DNA of 45,580 bases. Origin: Phenylobacterium sp. (GTDB lineage Bacteria; Pseudomonadota; Alphaproteobacteria; Caulobacterales; Caulobacteraceae). The stretch's first letter is position 1, and each line of letters begins with the position of its first letter. The stretch lies in assembly GCF_030697925.1 (NCBI RefSeq), contig NZ_JAUYOJ010000150.1:1-45580 (forward strand), in the 5' to 3' direction. The notes under the pieces were generated by a model. The model saw only the letters and a list, made by a program, of their open reading frames with translations. It was not told the DNA's origin and did no database searches. Below are positions 26,338-35,146 of this stretch, in pieces. Made by a program: the position numbers and the translations under genes.

Positions 26338-26997
26338 ATGGAGTCAAGGCCGATGTCCGTGGCCGTCGCCCAAGCGCCCGCGAGGAAGGGGCCGCAGACC
26401 GCGGCGCGAATCCGCGAGGCGGCGCTGGAGCTGTTCTCGCGCCTTGGTTTCGAGCGGGCCACCATGGCCGAGATCGCCGCCGAGGCCGGCGTCTCCCAGG
26501 CGACCCTGCACTACCACTTCGCCGACAAGGGCCAGCTCTGGCGCGCGGCCATGCTGCAGCTCCGCGCGGTGATCTCCGAGGAGGAGCGGCTGCTGGAGGC
26601 CGCCGCCGACGCGCCTCCGGAGGTCCAGTTGCGCATGGCGATGCGGCTCTTCCTGCGCATCTCCTGGAACCACCCGGCGCTGGGGCGCATCGTGGCGCTG
26701 GAAGGCATGGCGGGTGGCGAGCGGCTGGACTGGCTGGACGCCCACCTGATCGGGCCGCGCAACCGCCGGCTGGCCGAACTTGCCCAGGCGGCCATCGATT
26801 CCGGGGCGCTGAAGCCGTTCCCGGCGGCGACCATGATCATCACCCTGCAGGCCGCCGGCGCCGGGGTGATCAACCTGGCGCCCATGATGCGCAGGAGCTT
26901 CGGCCTGGACCCGTCGGAACCGGCGGCCCGCGAGGCCCACGAACGCCTGATCCTGGACGCCCTGCTGGGCGGCCTGCTCCAACCGCGCACGACATAG
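26338..26997 (+). CDS. TetR-family regulator
   Basis: A 219-residue regulator with the TetR DNA-binding domain at residues 18-65: the HTH is MAEIAAEAGVSQATLHYHFADKGQLW, followed by a helical ligand-binding part with VQLRMAMRLFLRISWNHPALGR. It is divergent from the hydrolase gene and followed after 18 bp by a VOC gene. The start could also be the second Met (MSVAVAQ), 15 bases on. It likely controls both flanking genes from the inverted repeat just upstream. Confidence 0.9.
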   Translation: MESRPMSVAVAQAPARKGPQTAARIREAALELFSRLGFERATMAEIAAEAGVSQATLHYHFADKGQLWRAAMLQLRAVISEEERLLEAAADAPPEVQLRMAMRLFLRISWNHPALGRIVALEGMAGGERLDWLDAHLIGPRNRRLAELAQAAIDSGALKPFPAATMIITLQAAGAGVINLAPMMRRSFGLDPSEPAAREAHERLILDALLGGLLQPRTT

Positions 26998-27015
26998 CCC
27001 GACAGGAAGAAACCC

Positions 27016-27705
27016 ATGGCGCAGCAACCGACCGGCATCCACCACCTGGCTTTCATGGCCGGGGACATCAAGAAGCACATCGCCTTCTTCTCGGAGGTCG
27101 TGGGCTGTCCGCTGGTGGCCCTGTTCGACATGCACGGCGTGCCGGGCGGCCTGCACGCCTTCCTGCGGATGAACGACCACTCCTACTTCTCGATCGTGCA
27201 GCTGCCGGACGTGGACAAGATCCCCGTCGAATTGGGCAAGACCCACGCCGGCAATGGCGCCCTGCCCAGCGCGCCGGGGACCCTGCAGCACCTGGCCTTC
27301 GGGGTGGATACAGACGCCGACCTGATCGCAATGCGTGACCGGATCCGCAGCCACGGGATCAATGTCATCGGCCCAATCGACCACGGCATGTGCCGCTCGA
27401 TCTATTTCGCCGGGCCCGACCAGATGACCCTGGAGGTCGCCACCTCGCAGGAGGCCATCGACCCGGAGGCCTGGATCGATCCCGCCGTCCTCGCCAAGGC
27501 CGGCATCGACGCGGCGGAGGCCGCCCGCTTCCGCGCGCCGGCGGCCTATGCGGGGCCAAGCCCGGTGGCCCAGCCGCCCTATGCCGAGGATAAGCCGCAC
27601 ATGGCCTATCCGAAGGAGGCCTATCTGCGGATGATCGCGGTCCCCGACGAGGTCATCACGGCGTCGGCCTCCTATGTCGACCCGCCGGTAAGGCAGCCGG
27701 CCTAG
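27016..27705 (+). CDS. VOC-family (extradiol dioxygenase-like) protein
   Basis: A 229-residue metal-dependent VOC protein with a GGAAG ribosome site. Metal ligands are likely His in GIHHLAFMAGD, His in LQHLAFGVD and Glu in PDQMTLEVATS, in keeping with extradiol dioxygenases and related enzymes. About 80 residues after the barrel form a Pro/Ala-rich extension with no known domain. It is in line with the TetR gene (18-bp gap). Its stop codon overlaps that of the convergent DUF1254 gene (CTAG, 27702-27705). The substrate is unknown. Confidence 0.85.
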   Translation: MAQQPTGIHHLAFMAGDIKKHIAFFSEVVGCPLVALFDMHGVPGGLHAFLRMNDHSYFSIVQLPDVDKIPVELGKTHAGNGALPSAPGTLQHLAFGVDTDADLIAMRDRIRSHGINVIGPIDHGMCRSIYFAGPDQMTLEVATSQEAIDPEAWIDPAVLAKAGIDAAEAARFRAPAAYAGPSPVAQPPYAEDKPHMAYPKEAYLRMIAVPDEVITASASYVDPPVRQPA

Positions 27706-28946
27706 TCGACCTCTTCCAAGGCCTGCAGCCGCCAGCTTCCGTCCTGCATGGCGGGCTTGGGGAAGTAGGCGCGGAAGAACAGGCCGAACGGCCCCGCCGG
27801 CGCCGGCAGCCAGTTGCTGTCGCGCCCGGGCCGGCGTGAGCCGATCCAGATGTCCAGCGAACCGTCCTCGTTCATCTCCAGGCCCTCGGTGCGGTCGCCG
27901 ATGGCGTAACGGCCCAGCGGGTTTTCCGCGAAGAAGAACTGACCCTCCGGCGTCGCCTCATAGATGCTGAGCGACCAGAAGGCTTCGACCGGCGGTAGCT
28001 GGCCGGCGGGGAAGTGCAGCCGCCAGTCGCGCAGGCCGTCGAAGACGCCGCGGCCCTTGCCGATGGCTCGGATGTACATGGCCTCGACCGGCGGCAGGGC
28101 GGCGAGCCCGGCGACGGCCACCAGCCCGCGATAGGCGTAGTTCTGCCCAAAGTCGCCCAGCTCCGCGCGGGGATAGGACCAGCCATCGATCACCGAGCCG
28201 AAGGCGCCGCGGGTGAAGCCGGCCCTGGCGTCGGCGACCCCGGCCTCGATCTCGGCGACCTCGGCGTCGCTGAACCGGTCGGCGGTGAAGCCCGCGCCCA
28301 GCCCCAGCGGCGCCATGCGGCTCAGGATCGCCCGGTCGGTCGCGGGCGGCGGATTCAGCTTCATCAGGGCGTCGAGCGACGCGAAATAGTCCCGCCAGGG
28401 CGCGGCGCGGCGCGCGAAGGACTGGCCGATTTCGGGGCCGGGCGGCCCTTGGAGCGATATCCCCGACTGGACCGCGCGGGCGGCCTCCAGGTCGTCGGGG
28501 CCATCCACCAGGATGCGGGCCAGCGCCCAGACCCATGGTGTGGGGCTGCGGATCGCGTCGCCCGGCTCGGCGGCGTCCCACGGACCGACCAGGCGGAAGG
28601 TCCCGCCGTCCGGCCCTGTGGTGCGCGTACCCAGTATGGCGAAGTTGTTGGTGTAGGCGTCCATCAGGGCCAGCGACAGATAGCGGTCGCCGGACCGGGG
28701 CAGGGTGATGGTCACCGGGCCCTGGGTCAGGTCGATCTGGGCGCTGGTGTAGAGCGTGTCGTTGTTGGGCGTGGTGACGGCCCGCATCCTGTGGTCGGCC
28801 AGGTCGCGCATGTGGCCGAAGGCGTTCTGCGCCCCCCCGAATCCCGCCCGGTTCTGGCGGGTCATGGCCATCTCGATCAGCGGCAGGCCGTAGATCCAGG
28901 CTTCCTTCGCCGCCGCGCGCAGCGCGCCCTCAGCCATGTCGCCCAT
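27702..28946 (-). CDS. DUF1254/DUF1214 domain protein
   Basis: A 414-residue protein. Start 28946 (MGDMAEGALRAAAKEAWIYGLPL) has GGGGAA as a ribosome site; the longer frame upstream overlaps the divergent gene. The N-terminal part is DUF1254 (AWIYGLPLIEMAMTRQN; TTPNNDTLYTSAQIDL; ITLPRSGDRYLSLALMDAYTNNFAI). The C-terminal part is DUF1214, ending FRAYFPKPAM with LPAPAGPFGLFFR. Members are widespread but have no settled function. No signal peptide is visible, although most relatives are exported. Confidence 0.88.
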   Translation of the reverse strand: MGDMAEGALRAAAKEAWIYGLPLIEMAMTRQNRAGFGGAQNAFGHMRDLADHRMRAVTTPNNDTLYTSAQIDLTQGPVTITLPRSGDRYLSLALMDAYTNNFAILGTRTTGPDGGTFRLVGPWDAAEPGDAIRSPTPWVWALARILVDGPDDLEAARAVQSGISLQGPPGPEIGQSFARRAAPWRDYFASLDALMKLNPPPATDRAILSRMAPLGLGAGFTADRFSDAEVAEIEAGVADARAGFTRGAFGSVIDGWSYPRAELGDFGQNYAYRGLVAVAGLAALPPVEAMYIRAIGKGRGVFDGLRDWRLHFPAGQLPPVEAFWSLSIYEATPEGQFFFAENPLGRYAIGDRTEGLEMNEDGSLDIWIGSRRPGRDSNWLPAPAGPFGLFFRAYFPKPAMQDGSWRLQALEEVD

Positions 28947-29000
28947 CTTGTTCCCCAATCCGGCCTTTCGGCCCTTGTGCCAAATCCCGGCGAGCCATGC

Positions 29001-29015
29001 AGGCACAATCTGCCC
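29001..29015 (+). repeat. 15-bp repeat, copy 1
   Basis: AGGCACAATCTGCCC lies between the divergent DUF1254 and spermidine-synthase-like genes, 58 bp before the latter. The identical 15-mer is found at 30013-30027, in the leader of the transketolase-like gene. The core GGCA-N5-TGCC is an inverted repeat. Confidence 0.55.
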
Positions 29016-29073
29016 GAGGGGTCGGGCGTGCGGCCCGGTATATGTCAGCACGCGCTCAAGGACGCCCTTCACG

Positions 29074-29754
29074 ATGATTCGCTGGACCCACCTCGATACG
29101 ACCACCGTCCCCGACGACGGCGGCGAACTGCGGCTCATGCAGCGCGGCGCCGAATTCTCGATCATGTCCGGCGGTATCGAGCTGATGAACAGCCGTCTGA
29201 GCGGCTCCGAAAAGGCCCTGGCGACCCTGGCCTGCGCGCGTCTTGAGGACCGGCCGAAAGCCCACACCCTGATCGGCGGCTTCGGCATGGGGTTCACCCT
29301 GCGCGCGGCCCTGGGGAACCTGGGTCCTGACGCGAAGGTCACGGTGGCCGAACTGGTCCCGGCGGTGATCGCCTGGGCGCGCGGACCCATGGCCCACATC
29401 TCCGGCGGATGCCTTGAAGACTCTCGCCTGACCCTTCGCGAGGGGGACGTCGGCGCGGTGATCGGGGCGGCCCAGGCGACCTATGACGCCATCCTGCTCG
29501 ACGTGGACAACGGCCCCGAGGGCCTGAGCCGCAAGGCCAACGACCGCCTCTATGACCAGTCGGGGCTGGCCGCCGCCCGCCGGGCCCTGCGGCCAGGCGG
29601 CGTGCTGGCCGTCTGGTCCTCAGCGCCGAACGCGGCCTTCACCCAGCGGCTTCGCAAGGCGGGTTTCGCGGTCGAGGAGGTGCGCGTGCGGGCGACCGGC
29701 GGGACCCGCGGCGCGCGCCATGTGATCTGGTTGGCCACGGCGCCGGGGGCCTGA
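29074..29754 (+). CDS. spermidine-synthase-like methyltransferase-fold protein
   Basis: A 226-residue protein with the Rossmann fold of the polyamine synthase family. Start 29074 (MIRWTHLD) is taken because the frame upstream overlaps the divergent gene. The nucleotide-binding loop is LIGGFGMGFTLRAAL, the acidic strand end is VTVAELVPAVIAWA, and the catalytic-loop region is DAILLDVDNGPEGL followed by RLYDQSGLAAARRAL. The N-terminal beta domain of true spermidine synthases is short, and gate-keeping residues cannot be assigned, so the substrate is open. Confidence 0.8.
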   Translation: MIRWTHLDTTTVPDDGGELRLMQRGAEFSIMSGGIELMNSRLSGSEKALATLACARLEDRPKAHTLIGGFGMGFTLRAALGNLGPDAKVTVAELVPAVIAWARGPMAHISGGCLEDSRLTLREGDVGAVIGAAQATYDAILLDVDNGPEGLSRKANDRLYDQSGLAAARRALRPGGVLAVWSSAPNAAFTQRLRKAGFAVEEVRVRATGGTRGARHVIWLATAPGA

Positions 29755-29801
29755 GCCACGACAGGCGTCGCGCTTCGGCCGCACCGCAGGTAGGATGGCC
29801 C

Positions 29802-29999
29802 ATGGCATACAGGATATCGGCCCGCCATCCCGGCCGGGCAGTGACATACACGATCGACACGGAAGAGGCGGCTCTCGCCAAGTGGGAGGAGCTGACCGCC
29901 GACGGCGTGCCCTTCGAGATGACCGATTCCGACGGGGTCATCGTCGACGACATCGACCTCGAGGACCGCATCGACGCGCGCGGCGAGCCCGAGGGCTAG
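29802..29999 (+). CDS. small acidic hypothetical protein
   Basis: A 65-residue cytoplasmic protein with an AGGATGG ribosome site just ahead of the ATG. It begins MAYRISARHPGRAVTYTIDT and is acidic in its second half (DSDGVIVDDIDLEDRID). No family is recognised. Codon use matches its neighbours and the start signal is good, so it is probably a real gene. Confidence 0.6.
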   Translation: MAYRISARHPGRAVTYTIDTEEAALAKWEELTADGVPFEMTDSDGVIVDDIDLEDRIDARGEPEG

Positions 30000-30012
30000 A
30001 CGTCGCCCGCCA

Positions 30013-30027
30013 AGGCACAATCTGCCC
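30013..30027 (+). repeat. 15-bp repeat, copy 2
   Basis: AGGCACAATCTGCCC, identical to 29001-29015, located 87 bp before the transketolase-like start. The downstream flank also shares a short GAGGGTCG/GAGGGGTCG piece with copy 1. Confidence 0.55.
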
Positions 30028-30114
30028 CGAACCGAGGGTCGCGACGGCTGTCTTTGCAAATTTCTCCGCATGGGGTCGTGATAGGCCAGCGGGGTCGCAA
30101 GGGAACCGCCATCC

Positions 30115-32475
30115 ATGTCTCGCGCCAGTCTGAAGACCGCGCCTACCGCCGACCGCACGGTCGAGCACCTGAACCGGCTGGACGAGCGGCTGCGCTGGCT
30201 GTCGACCTGGACGATCCACAACGCCAACCATCTGAGGAACAGCCGCGACGGGCTGAAGGTGGGCGGCCACCAGGCCTCCTGCGCCTCGATGACCACCATC
30301 CTGGCGACGCTCTATTTCCATGCTCTGCGCCCGCAGGACCGGGTGGCGGTGAAGCCGCACGCCAGCCCGGTGTTCCATGCCATCCAGTACCTGCTGGGCC
30401 GCCAGTCCCGCGACCAGCTGGAGCGGTTCCGCGCCTTCGGCGGCGCCCAGTCCTACCCTTCGCGGACCAAGGACCATGACGACGTCGACTTCTCCACCGG
30501 CTCGGTGGGCCTGGGCGTCGCGGTCACCGCCTTCGCCTCGCTGACCCAGGACTATCTGAAGGCCCACGGCTGGCTGGATGCGGCGCGCGAAGGACGGATG
30601 GTGGCGACCCTGGGCGACGCCGAGCTGGACGAGGGCAATATCTACGAGTGCCTGATCGAGGCCTATAAGCACGACATCAAGAACGCCTGGTGGATCGTCG
30701 ACTACAACCGGCAGAGCCTGGACGCGACCACCGCCGATCGGATGTTCGACCGGTTCGACGACATCTTCGCCACCTTCGGCTGGCGGGTGCTGAACCTGAA
30801 GCACGGCAAGGCTCAGCTCGCGGCCTTCGCGCGGCCGGGCGGGGAGCATTTGCGGGCCTGGATCGACGCCTGCCCCAACGCCGACTATGCGGCGCTCACT
30901 TACCAGGGCGATTGGCGCGTGCGGCTGATGTGCGACATCGGCGAGCGGCCCCATGTGAAGGCCCTGCTGGACAGCTATGACGAGCCTGGGCTGGCGGCCC
31001 TGATGACCGGCCTGGGCGGCCATTGCGTCGAGACCCTGCTGGAGGCCTATGCCGACGCCTCGGCCGACGACACGCCCACCCTGTTTATCGCCTACACCAT
31101 CAAGGGCTTCGGCCTGCCCCTGGCCGGCCACAAGGACAACCACGCCGGTCTGATGACCCCCAGCCAGGTGGAGGCCCTGCGCCAGGCCCTGGCCGTGCCG
31201 GAAGGCGAGGAATGGGAGCCCTATGCCGGCGTGCCGACGCAGGAAGCCGAAGCGTTGCGCGCTTTCGTGGAAGCTTCCCCCTTCGCCCAACCCACCGATC
31301 GTCGCCCCGTCGCGCCGGTCATCCCCATTCCCGACCGGTCCGAGTTCCCGTCGCCGGACGGCAAGGAGCAATCCACCCAGGCCGCCTTCGGACGAATCCT
31401 GCTGGACCTGTCGAAGCTGGACCACCCGATCGCCGGGCGGCTGGTGACCACCTCGCCCGACGTGACGGTCTCCACCAACCTCGGCGGCTTCGTGAACCAT
31501 CGCGGCCTGTTCCGCCGTCGCGAGACCCGCGACGTGTTCCGCGACGCCAAGATCCCCTCGACCCAGAAATGGATCGGCGGGCGCGCGGGCCAGCACATCG
31601 AGCTGGGTATCGCCGAGAACAACCTGTTCCTCAACCTGGCGGCCCTGGGCCTCGCGGGAGCGATCTGGGGCCAGCGGCTGCTGCCCATCGGCACGGTCTA
31701 TGATCCCTTCATCGCCCGCGGCCTCGATGCGCTCAACTATGCCTGCTACCAGGACGCCCGCTTCATGCTGGTGGCCACGCCCTCCGGCCTGACCCTCGGT
31801 CCCGAGGGCGGGGCGCACCAGTCGATCCATTCGCCGGTGATCGGCATCGGCCAGCCCAAGCTCACCTATTTCGAACCGGCCTTCGTCGACGAATTGGCCG
31901 AGGTCATGCGCTGGTCGTTCGGGCACATGCAGGCCGACGACGGGGGCTCGGTCTATCTGCGGCTGACCACCCGGTCCTTCCCGCAGGTCGAACGCCAGGA
32001 CGACACGTGGCGCGACGAAGCGCTGAAGGGCGCCTACTGGCTGCGCAAACCCGGCGCGAACGCCGAAGCCGCCATCGTCTTCTGCGGCGCGGTGGCCCCC
32101 GAGGTGCTGGAGGCCGCCGACCAGCTGGCCGAGGATTTCGACGGCATCGGAGTGCTGAACGTGGTCTCGCCGGGCCTGCTTCACCGTGACTGGATGGCCT
32201 CTCAGCGTTCGCGCTGGACCGGCGGCGCGCTGCGGACGAGCCACGCCGAGCGTCTGCTCTCGGAGCTCGCCCCGGGCGCCGGCCTGGTCACGGTGATCGA
32301 CGGCTCGCCTGGCGCGCTCTCCTGGCTGGGCGGGGTGGTGGGCCAGCGGGTCAGTCCGCTCGGTTTGGATGAGTTCGGCCAGGTGGGCGACCTCACCGAC
32401 CTCTACCGGCGCTACCGCCTGGACGCCCAGGCCATCGTCGAGGCCTGCGCCGGCCTCTTCCTCCGCGACGCATGA
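30115..32475 (+). CDS. AceE/transketolase-type thiamine diphosphate enzyme
   Basis: A 786-residue ThDP enzyme of the homodimeric type. The cofactor-binding motif is GDAELDEGN, with NRQSLD some 30 residues on (about residues 167-205), as in pyruvate dehydrogenase E1 (AceE) and transketolases. Other marks are GGHQASCASMTTILATLYFHAL, VKPHASPVFHAIQYL, and in the second half the pyrimidine-binding domain with HIELGIAENNLFLNLAALGL. It is about 100 residues shorter than AceE and has no lipoyl-domain partner nearby. A 2-oxoacid dehydrogenase E1 or a transketolase variant is possible. It overlaps the gluconokinase gene (ATGA), which hints at a sugar-phosphate role. Confidence 0.8.
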   Translation: MSRASLKTAPTADRTVEHLNRLDERLRWLSTWTIHNANHLRNSRDGLKVGGHQASCASMTTILATLYFHALRPQDRVAVKPHASPVFHAIQYLLGRQSRDQLERFRAFGGAQSYPSRTKDHDDVDFSTGSVGLGVAVTAFASLTQDYLKAHGWLDAAREGRMVATLGDAELDEGNIYECLIEAYKHDIKNAWWIVDYNRQSLDATTADRMFDRFDDIFATFGWRVLNLKHGKAQLAAFARPGGEHLRAWIDACPNADYAALTYQGDWRVRLMCDIGERPHVKALLDSYDEPGLAALMTGLGGHCVETLLEAYADASADDTPTLFIAYTIKGFGLPLAGHKDNHAGLMTPSQVEALRQALAVPEGEEWEPYAGVPTQEAEALRAFVEASPFAQPTDRRPVAPVIPIPDRSEFPSPDGKEQSTQAAFGRILLDLSKLDHPIAGRLVTTSPDVTVSTNLGGFVNHRGLFRRRETRDVFRDAKIPSTQKWIGGRAGQHIELGIAENNLFLNLAALGLAGAIWGQRLLPIGTVYDPFIARGLDALNYACYQDARFMLVATPSGLTLGPEGGAHQSIHSPVIGIGQPKLTYFEPAFVDELAEVMRWSFGHMQADDGGSVYLRLTTRSFPQVERQDDTWRDEALKGAYWLRKPGANAEAAIVFCGAVAPEVLEAADQLAEDFDGIGVLNVVSPGLLHRDWMASQRSRWTGGALRTSHAERLLSELAPGAGLVTVIDGSPGALSWLGGVVGQRVSPLGLDEFGQVGDLTDLYRRYRLDAQAIVEACAGLFLRDA

Positions 32476-32978
32476 CCGGCCGGACGCTCATCGTCCTCAT
32501 GGGGGTGGCCGGCAGCGGCAAGTCCACCATTGGCCGGGCGGCGGCCGCGCGTTTGGGCTTGCCGTTCGTCGAGGCCGACGATTTCCACCCGCAGGCCAAT
32601 CGCGAGAAGATGGCGGCGGGCCAGCCGCTTACCGACGCGGACCGCAGGCCGTGGATCGAGGCGCTCACGGCCACCCTGGCGCGGTCCGATGGACCAATGA
32701 TCGTCCTCGCCTGCTCGGCGCTCACCCTTAGCGTGCGCGCTTGGCTGGAGGCGGGGTTCAACGGCGCCGTGCGCTACATCCTGCTGTCCGGCGAGCCCGA
32801 GCTGATCGGCGCGCGCCTGGCTGGCCGCCGTGGTCATTTCGCCGGGAAAAGCCTGCTGGCGAGCCAGTTCACGGCCCTGACGCCGCCCGACGACGCCTGG
32901 CTGGTGGACGTCGCCCGCCCCGTCGAAACGGTGGTGGACGAGGTCTGCGCGCGGATCGTGGAATTCGCGCCACATTAG
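32472..32978 (+). CDS. gntK: gluconokinase
   Basis: A 168-residue small P-loop kinase that makes 6-phosphogluconate from gluconate. The Walker A motif is GVAGSGKST (residues 11-19). Next come FVEADDFHPQANREKMAAGQPLTDADRRPW, the family substrate loop, and CSALTLSVRAWLE (usually CSALKxxYR; here the Tyr is replaced). The end, HFAGKSLLASQFTAL, has the family HF-stretch-LLxSQ pattern. It is translationally coupled to the upstream ThDP enzyme, so both probably act in one route feeding the Entner-Doudoroff pathway. Confidence 0.93.
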   Translation: MTGRTLIVLMGVAGSGKSTIGRAAAARLGLPFVEADDFHPQANREKMAAGQPLTDADRRPWIEALTATLARSDGPMIVLACSALTLSVRAWLEAGFNGAVRYILLSGEPELIGARLAGRRGHFAGKSLLASQFTALTPPDDAWLVDVARPVETVVDEVCARIVEFAPH

Positions 32979-33048
32979 AAATTTGAAATGTCAGGCAACC
33001 TTGGCGTAACCACTCGGCGCTACTATGTGGGGCTCTGCCCAAGGATTT

Positions 33049-33068
33049 TTGACGCGGGGAGGCGTCAA
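33049..33068. promoter_or_regulatory. inverted repeat upstream of a lipoprotein gene
   Basis: TTGACGC-GGGGAG-GCGTCAA, perfect 7-bp arms with a 6-bp spacer, 51 bp before the GTG start at 33120. It may be an operator or part of an mRNA leader. The rest of the 141-bp gap holds no gene. Confidence 0.45.
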
Positions 33069-33119
33069 TTCTGTCTCGGGCTCCGTAGCTAAGACTGAAA
33101 AATCCCCGGAGTCCTCCCC

Positions 33120-33632
33120 GTGTTCCGCAACCTCGTCCTCGCAAGCCTGATGGTCCTGGCCGCCGCCTGCAGCCAGCCCGCTCGCAATGTTCCGCTCACC
33201 CAGGTCGCCGCCGCCGCGCCGAGCGCCGCGCAGGTGGTCCAGGACGTGCGCGGCATCGTCGAACCCTGCGAACAGGCCATGAACCGGGCCGGCGGTCACA
33301 TCGATCAGTTGGCGTCCTCCACCTCGCCCCAGGCCGGCGCCCGCGCCGCGGTGGGCGCCACCAAGGCCGCCTGCCTCACCGCCTTCGGCGCCCTGCAGAA
33401 GGCCCACGCCCCCGGCGCCGTCCGCGACGCCTGCCTGAGCGCGGTCTATACGCGCGAGACCCTGGCCGACACCGCCATCCAGATGCTGGACGGCAAGGCC
33501 GGCGCGCTCGCTGTCACCACGCTGCGCTACAAGGCCGACGACCAGAGCGCCGCCAGCCAGGCCTGTTCCACGGCCCTGGCCACGCTGGGCGGGCGCGAGT
33601 TCGCCATGGTGACGCCGCCGCCGGCGCCCTGA
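33120..33632 (+). CDS. predicted lipoprotein of unknown function
   Basis: A 170-residue protein starting at GTG with a lipoprotein signal peptide; the lipobox is LAAAC, with Cys17 as the lipid-modified residue. The rest is Ala-rich and mostly helical with four further cysteines (CEQAM, AACL, DACL, QACS) that could form two disulfides. No family is recognised. Its stop is one base from the stop of the convergent dioxygenase gene. Confidence 0.7.
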   Translation: MFRNLVLASLMVLAAACSQPARNVPLTQVAAAAPSAAQVVQDVRGIVEPCEQAMNRAGGHIDQLASSTSPQAGARAAVGATKAACLTAFGALQKAHAPGAVRDACLSAVYTRETLADTAIQMLDGKAGALAVTTLRYKADDQSAASQACSTALATLGGREFAMVTPPPAP

Positions 33633-33633
33633 C

Positions 33634-34512
33634 CTATTCGGCCGCGGCCTTGACCCCGGCCGGCCTGCGCGAGCGGTGATAGGGCCGGTCGCCCAGCACT
33701 GTGGCGCGGTTCATGATCCGGCGGTGGGGCAGGTAGTCGTTGACCGCGTAGTGCTGGGTCACCCGGTTGTCCCAGAAGGCTACGGCGTTCTCGCTCCAGC
33801 GCCATCGGACCAGGAACTCCGGCTTCTGGATGTGCTCGAACAGCATGCCCAGGATCGCGTCACTCTCCTTGCGGCGCAGGCCCTTGATCCGGTCGGTGAA
33901 GCCGAAATTGACGAACAGCCCGTCCTCGCCGGTCTCTGGATGGGTGCGGACCACCGGGTGCAGCACCGGCGGGTGCTCGGCGAGCGCCTTGGCGTGCTTG
34001 TCCTCGCCGGCCCCCTTGGCGACGATGCCCCGCTGCGGGAAGCCGCGGGCGAAGTCGTGGACCGCGTCGAGGCCGGACAGGAACTCGCGGAACGTGGGCG
34101 ATAGGGCCTCATAGGCCGTCTTCATGTTCGACCAGATGGTGTCGCCCCCTGAGGGCGGCAGGTGTTTGGCGTAGAGGATCGAGGCCATGGGCGGGGTCTC
34201 GATGAAGGTGACGTCGGTGTGCCAGCTGTCGTTGTCCGTCGGGTTGTCCTGATGGTTGTCCAGGATGAACAGCTCCGGCGCCTCGGGCACTCCCGGATAG
34301 AGCGGATGGGTGTGCAGGGCCCCGAAGCGGGCAGCGAAATCCCGGTGCTGGACCGGGCTGATGTGCTGGTCTTCGAAGAAGATCACCTGATGCTTCAGCA
34401 GGGCGCCGCGGACCTCGGCCAGCTGCTCGTCGTCGAGGCGCTGGGCGAGGTCGCAGCCTTCGATCACGGCGCCGATGGCCGGGGTCAAGGGTTTGATAGC
34501 GAACTTGGGCAT
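33634..34512 (-). CDS. TauD/TfdA-family 2-oxoglutarate dioxygenase
   Basis: A 292-residue Fe(II)/2-oxoglutarate-dependent dioxygenase. Start 34512 (MPKFAIKPLTPAIGAVIEGCDL) gives the normal TauD length. The iron ligands are in SWHTDVTF (His and Asp) and TQHYAVNDY (distal His); the Arg for 2-oxoglutarate is in LPHRRIMNRATVLGD. The sequence is close to taurine dioxygenase, but the taurine site cannot be confirmed and no tauABC transporter is nearby, so another sulfonate or carboxylate is possible. Confidence 0.9.
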   Translation of the reverse strand: MPKFAIKPLTPAIGAVIEGCDLAQRLDDEQLAEVRGALLKHQVIFFEDQHISPVQHRDFAARFGALHTHPLYPGVPEAPELFILDNHQDNPTDNDSWHTDVTFIETPPMASILYAKHLPPSGGDTIWSNMKTAYEALSPTFREFLSGLDAVHDFARGFPQRGIVAKGAGEDKHAKALAEHPPVLHPVVRTHPETGEDGLFVNFGFTDRIKGLRRKESDAILGMLFEHIQKPEFLVRWRWSENAVAFWDNRVTQHYAVNDYLPHRRIMNRATVLGDRPYHRSRRPAGVKAAAE

Positions 34513-34631
34513 GGTCTTGGCTCCGAGAGGCTCGCCATCTAAGCCCCTCCCGTCCAGCGGGCCAAGGGTGGGCTTGACCTGCGCGCCGGACCCGCCACCT
34601 GTCGGGTTCAACGAGGTCGAGGAAACCCTGG

Positions 34632-35108
34632 ATGGCCCCCAACACCCTGCGCGGCGCCATCGCCGCGGCTGTCGTCATGCTGGCCGCCTGGGCCGCGCCG
34701 GCCCTGGCCGAAACGCCCGCTCAGCCGCCTATCCACCAGCTACGGATCTACGAGGTCTTCAAGGGCAAGGAGGCCGCTTTCCACGCCCGGTTCCGCGACC
34801 ACGCGGCGCGGATCACGGAGCGACATGACTTCAAGATCCTGGCCATGTGGGAAGCCAAGGCCGGGGCTAAGACCGAGTTCGTCCACCTGCTGGAATGGCC
34901 CAGCCGCGAGGTGATGGCCGAGCGCTGGGCCGGCTTCATGGCCGACAAGGCGTGGTCGGACATCAAGGCGAAGAGCCGCGAGGAACATGGGCCACTGATG
35001 GGCGCGATCCAGGACCGGACCCTGATCCTGACGCCCTATTCCCCGACCCCGACCCCGCGCCTACCCGAACCGACACGGGCTCTCCGTGGCGGTATGGGGG
35101 GTTCCTAG
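34632..35108 (+). CDS. exported NIPSNAP-family protein
   Basis: A 158-residue protein with a signal peptide ending PALA and one NIPSNAP domain (HQLRIYEVFKGKEAAFHARFRDHAARI; KILAMWEAKAGAKTEFVHLLEW; SREVMAERWAGFMADKAW). This dimeric alpha-beta barrel fold has no general catalytic role known. The tail after residue 130 is Pro/Arg-rich and shows no fold. It is divergent from the dioxygenase gene. Confidence 0.8.
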   Translation: MAPNTLRGAIAAAVVMLAAWAAPALAETPAQPPIHQLRIYEVFKGKEAAFHARFRDHAARITERHDFKILAMWEAKAGAKTEFVHLLEWPSREVMAERWAGFMADKAWSDIKAKSREEHGPLMGAIQDRTLILTPYSPTPTPRLPEPTRALRGGMGGS

Positions 35109-35146
35109 CACACGTCGCGGCGAGCCCTCGGTGTCCATCCTCACGT

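Noticed and set aside
29001..29015. Sigma-54 promoter (GG-N10-GC) in the repeated 15-mer
   Set aside because: The spacing is GG-N8-GC, two bases too short.
28014..29246. A 410-codon plus-strand frame over the DUF1254 gene
   Set aside because: Antisense to a good gene and overlaps the divergent promoter.
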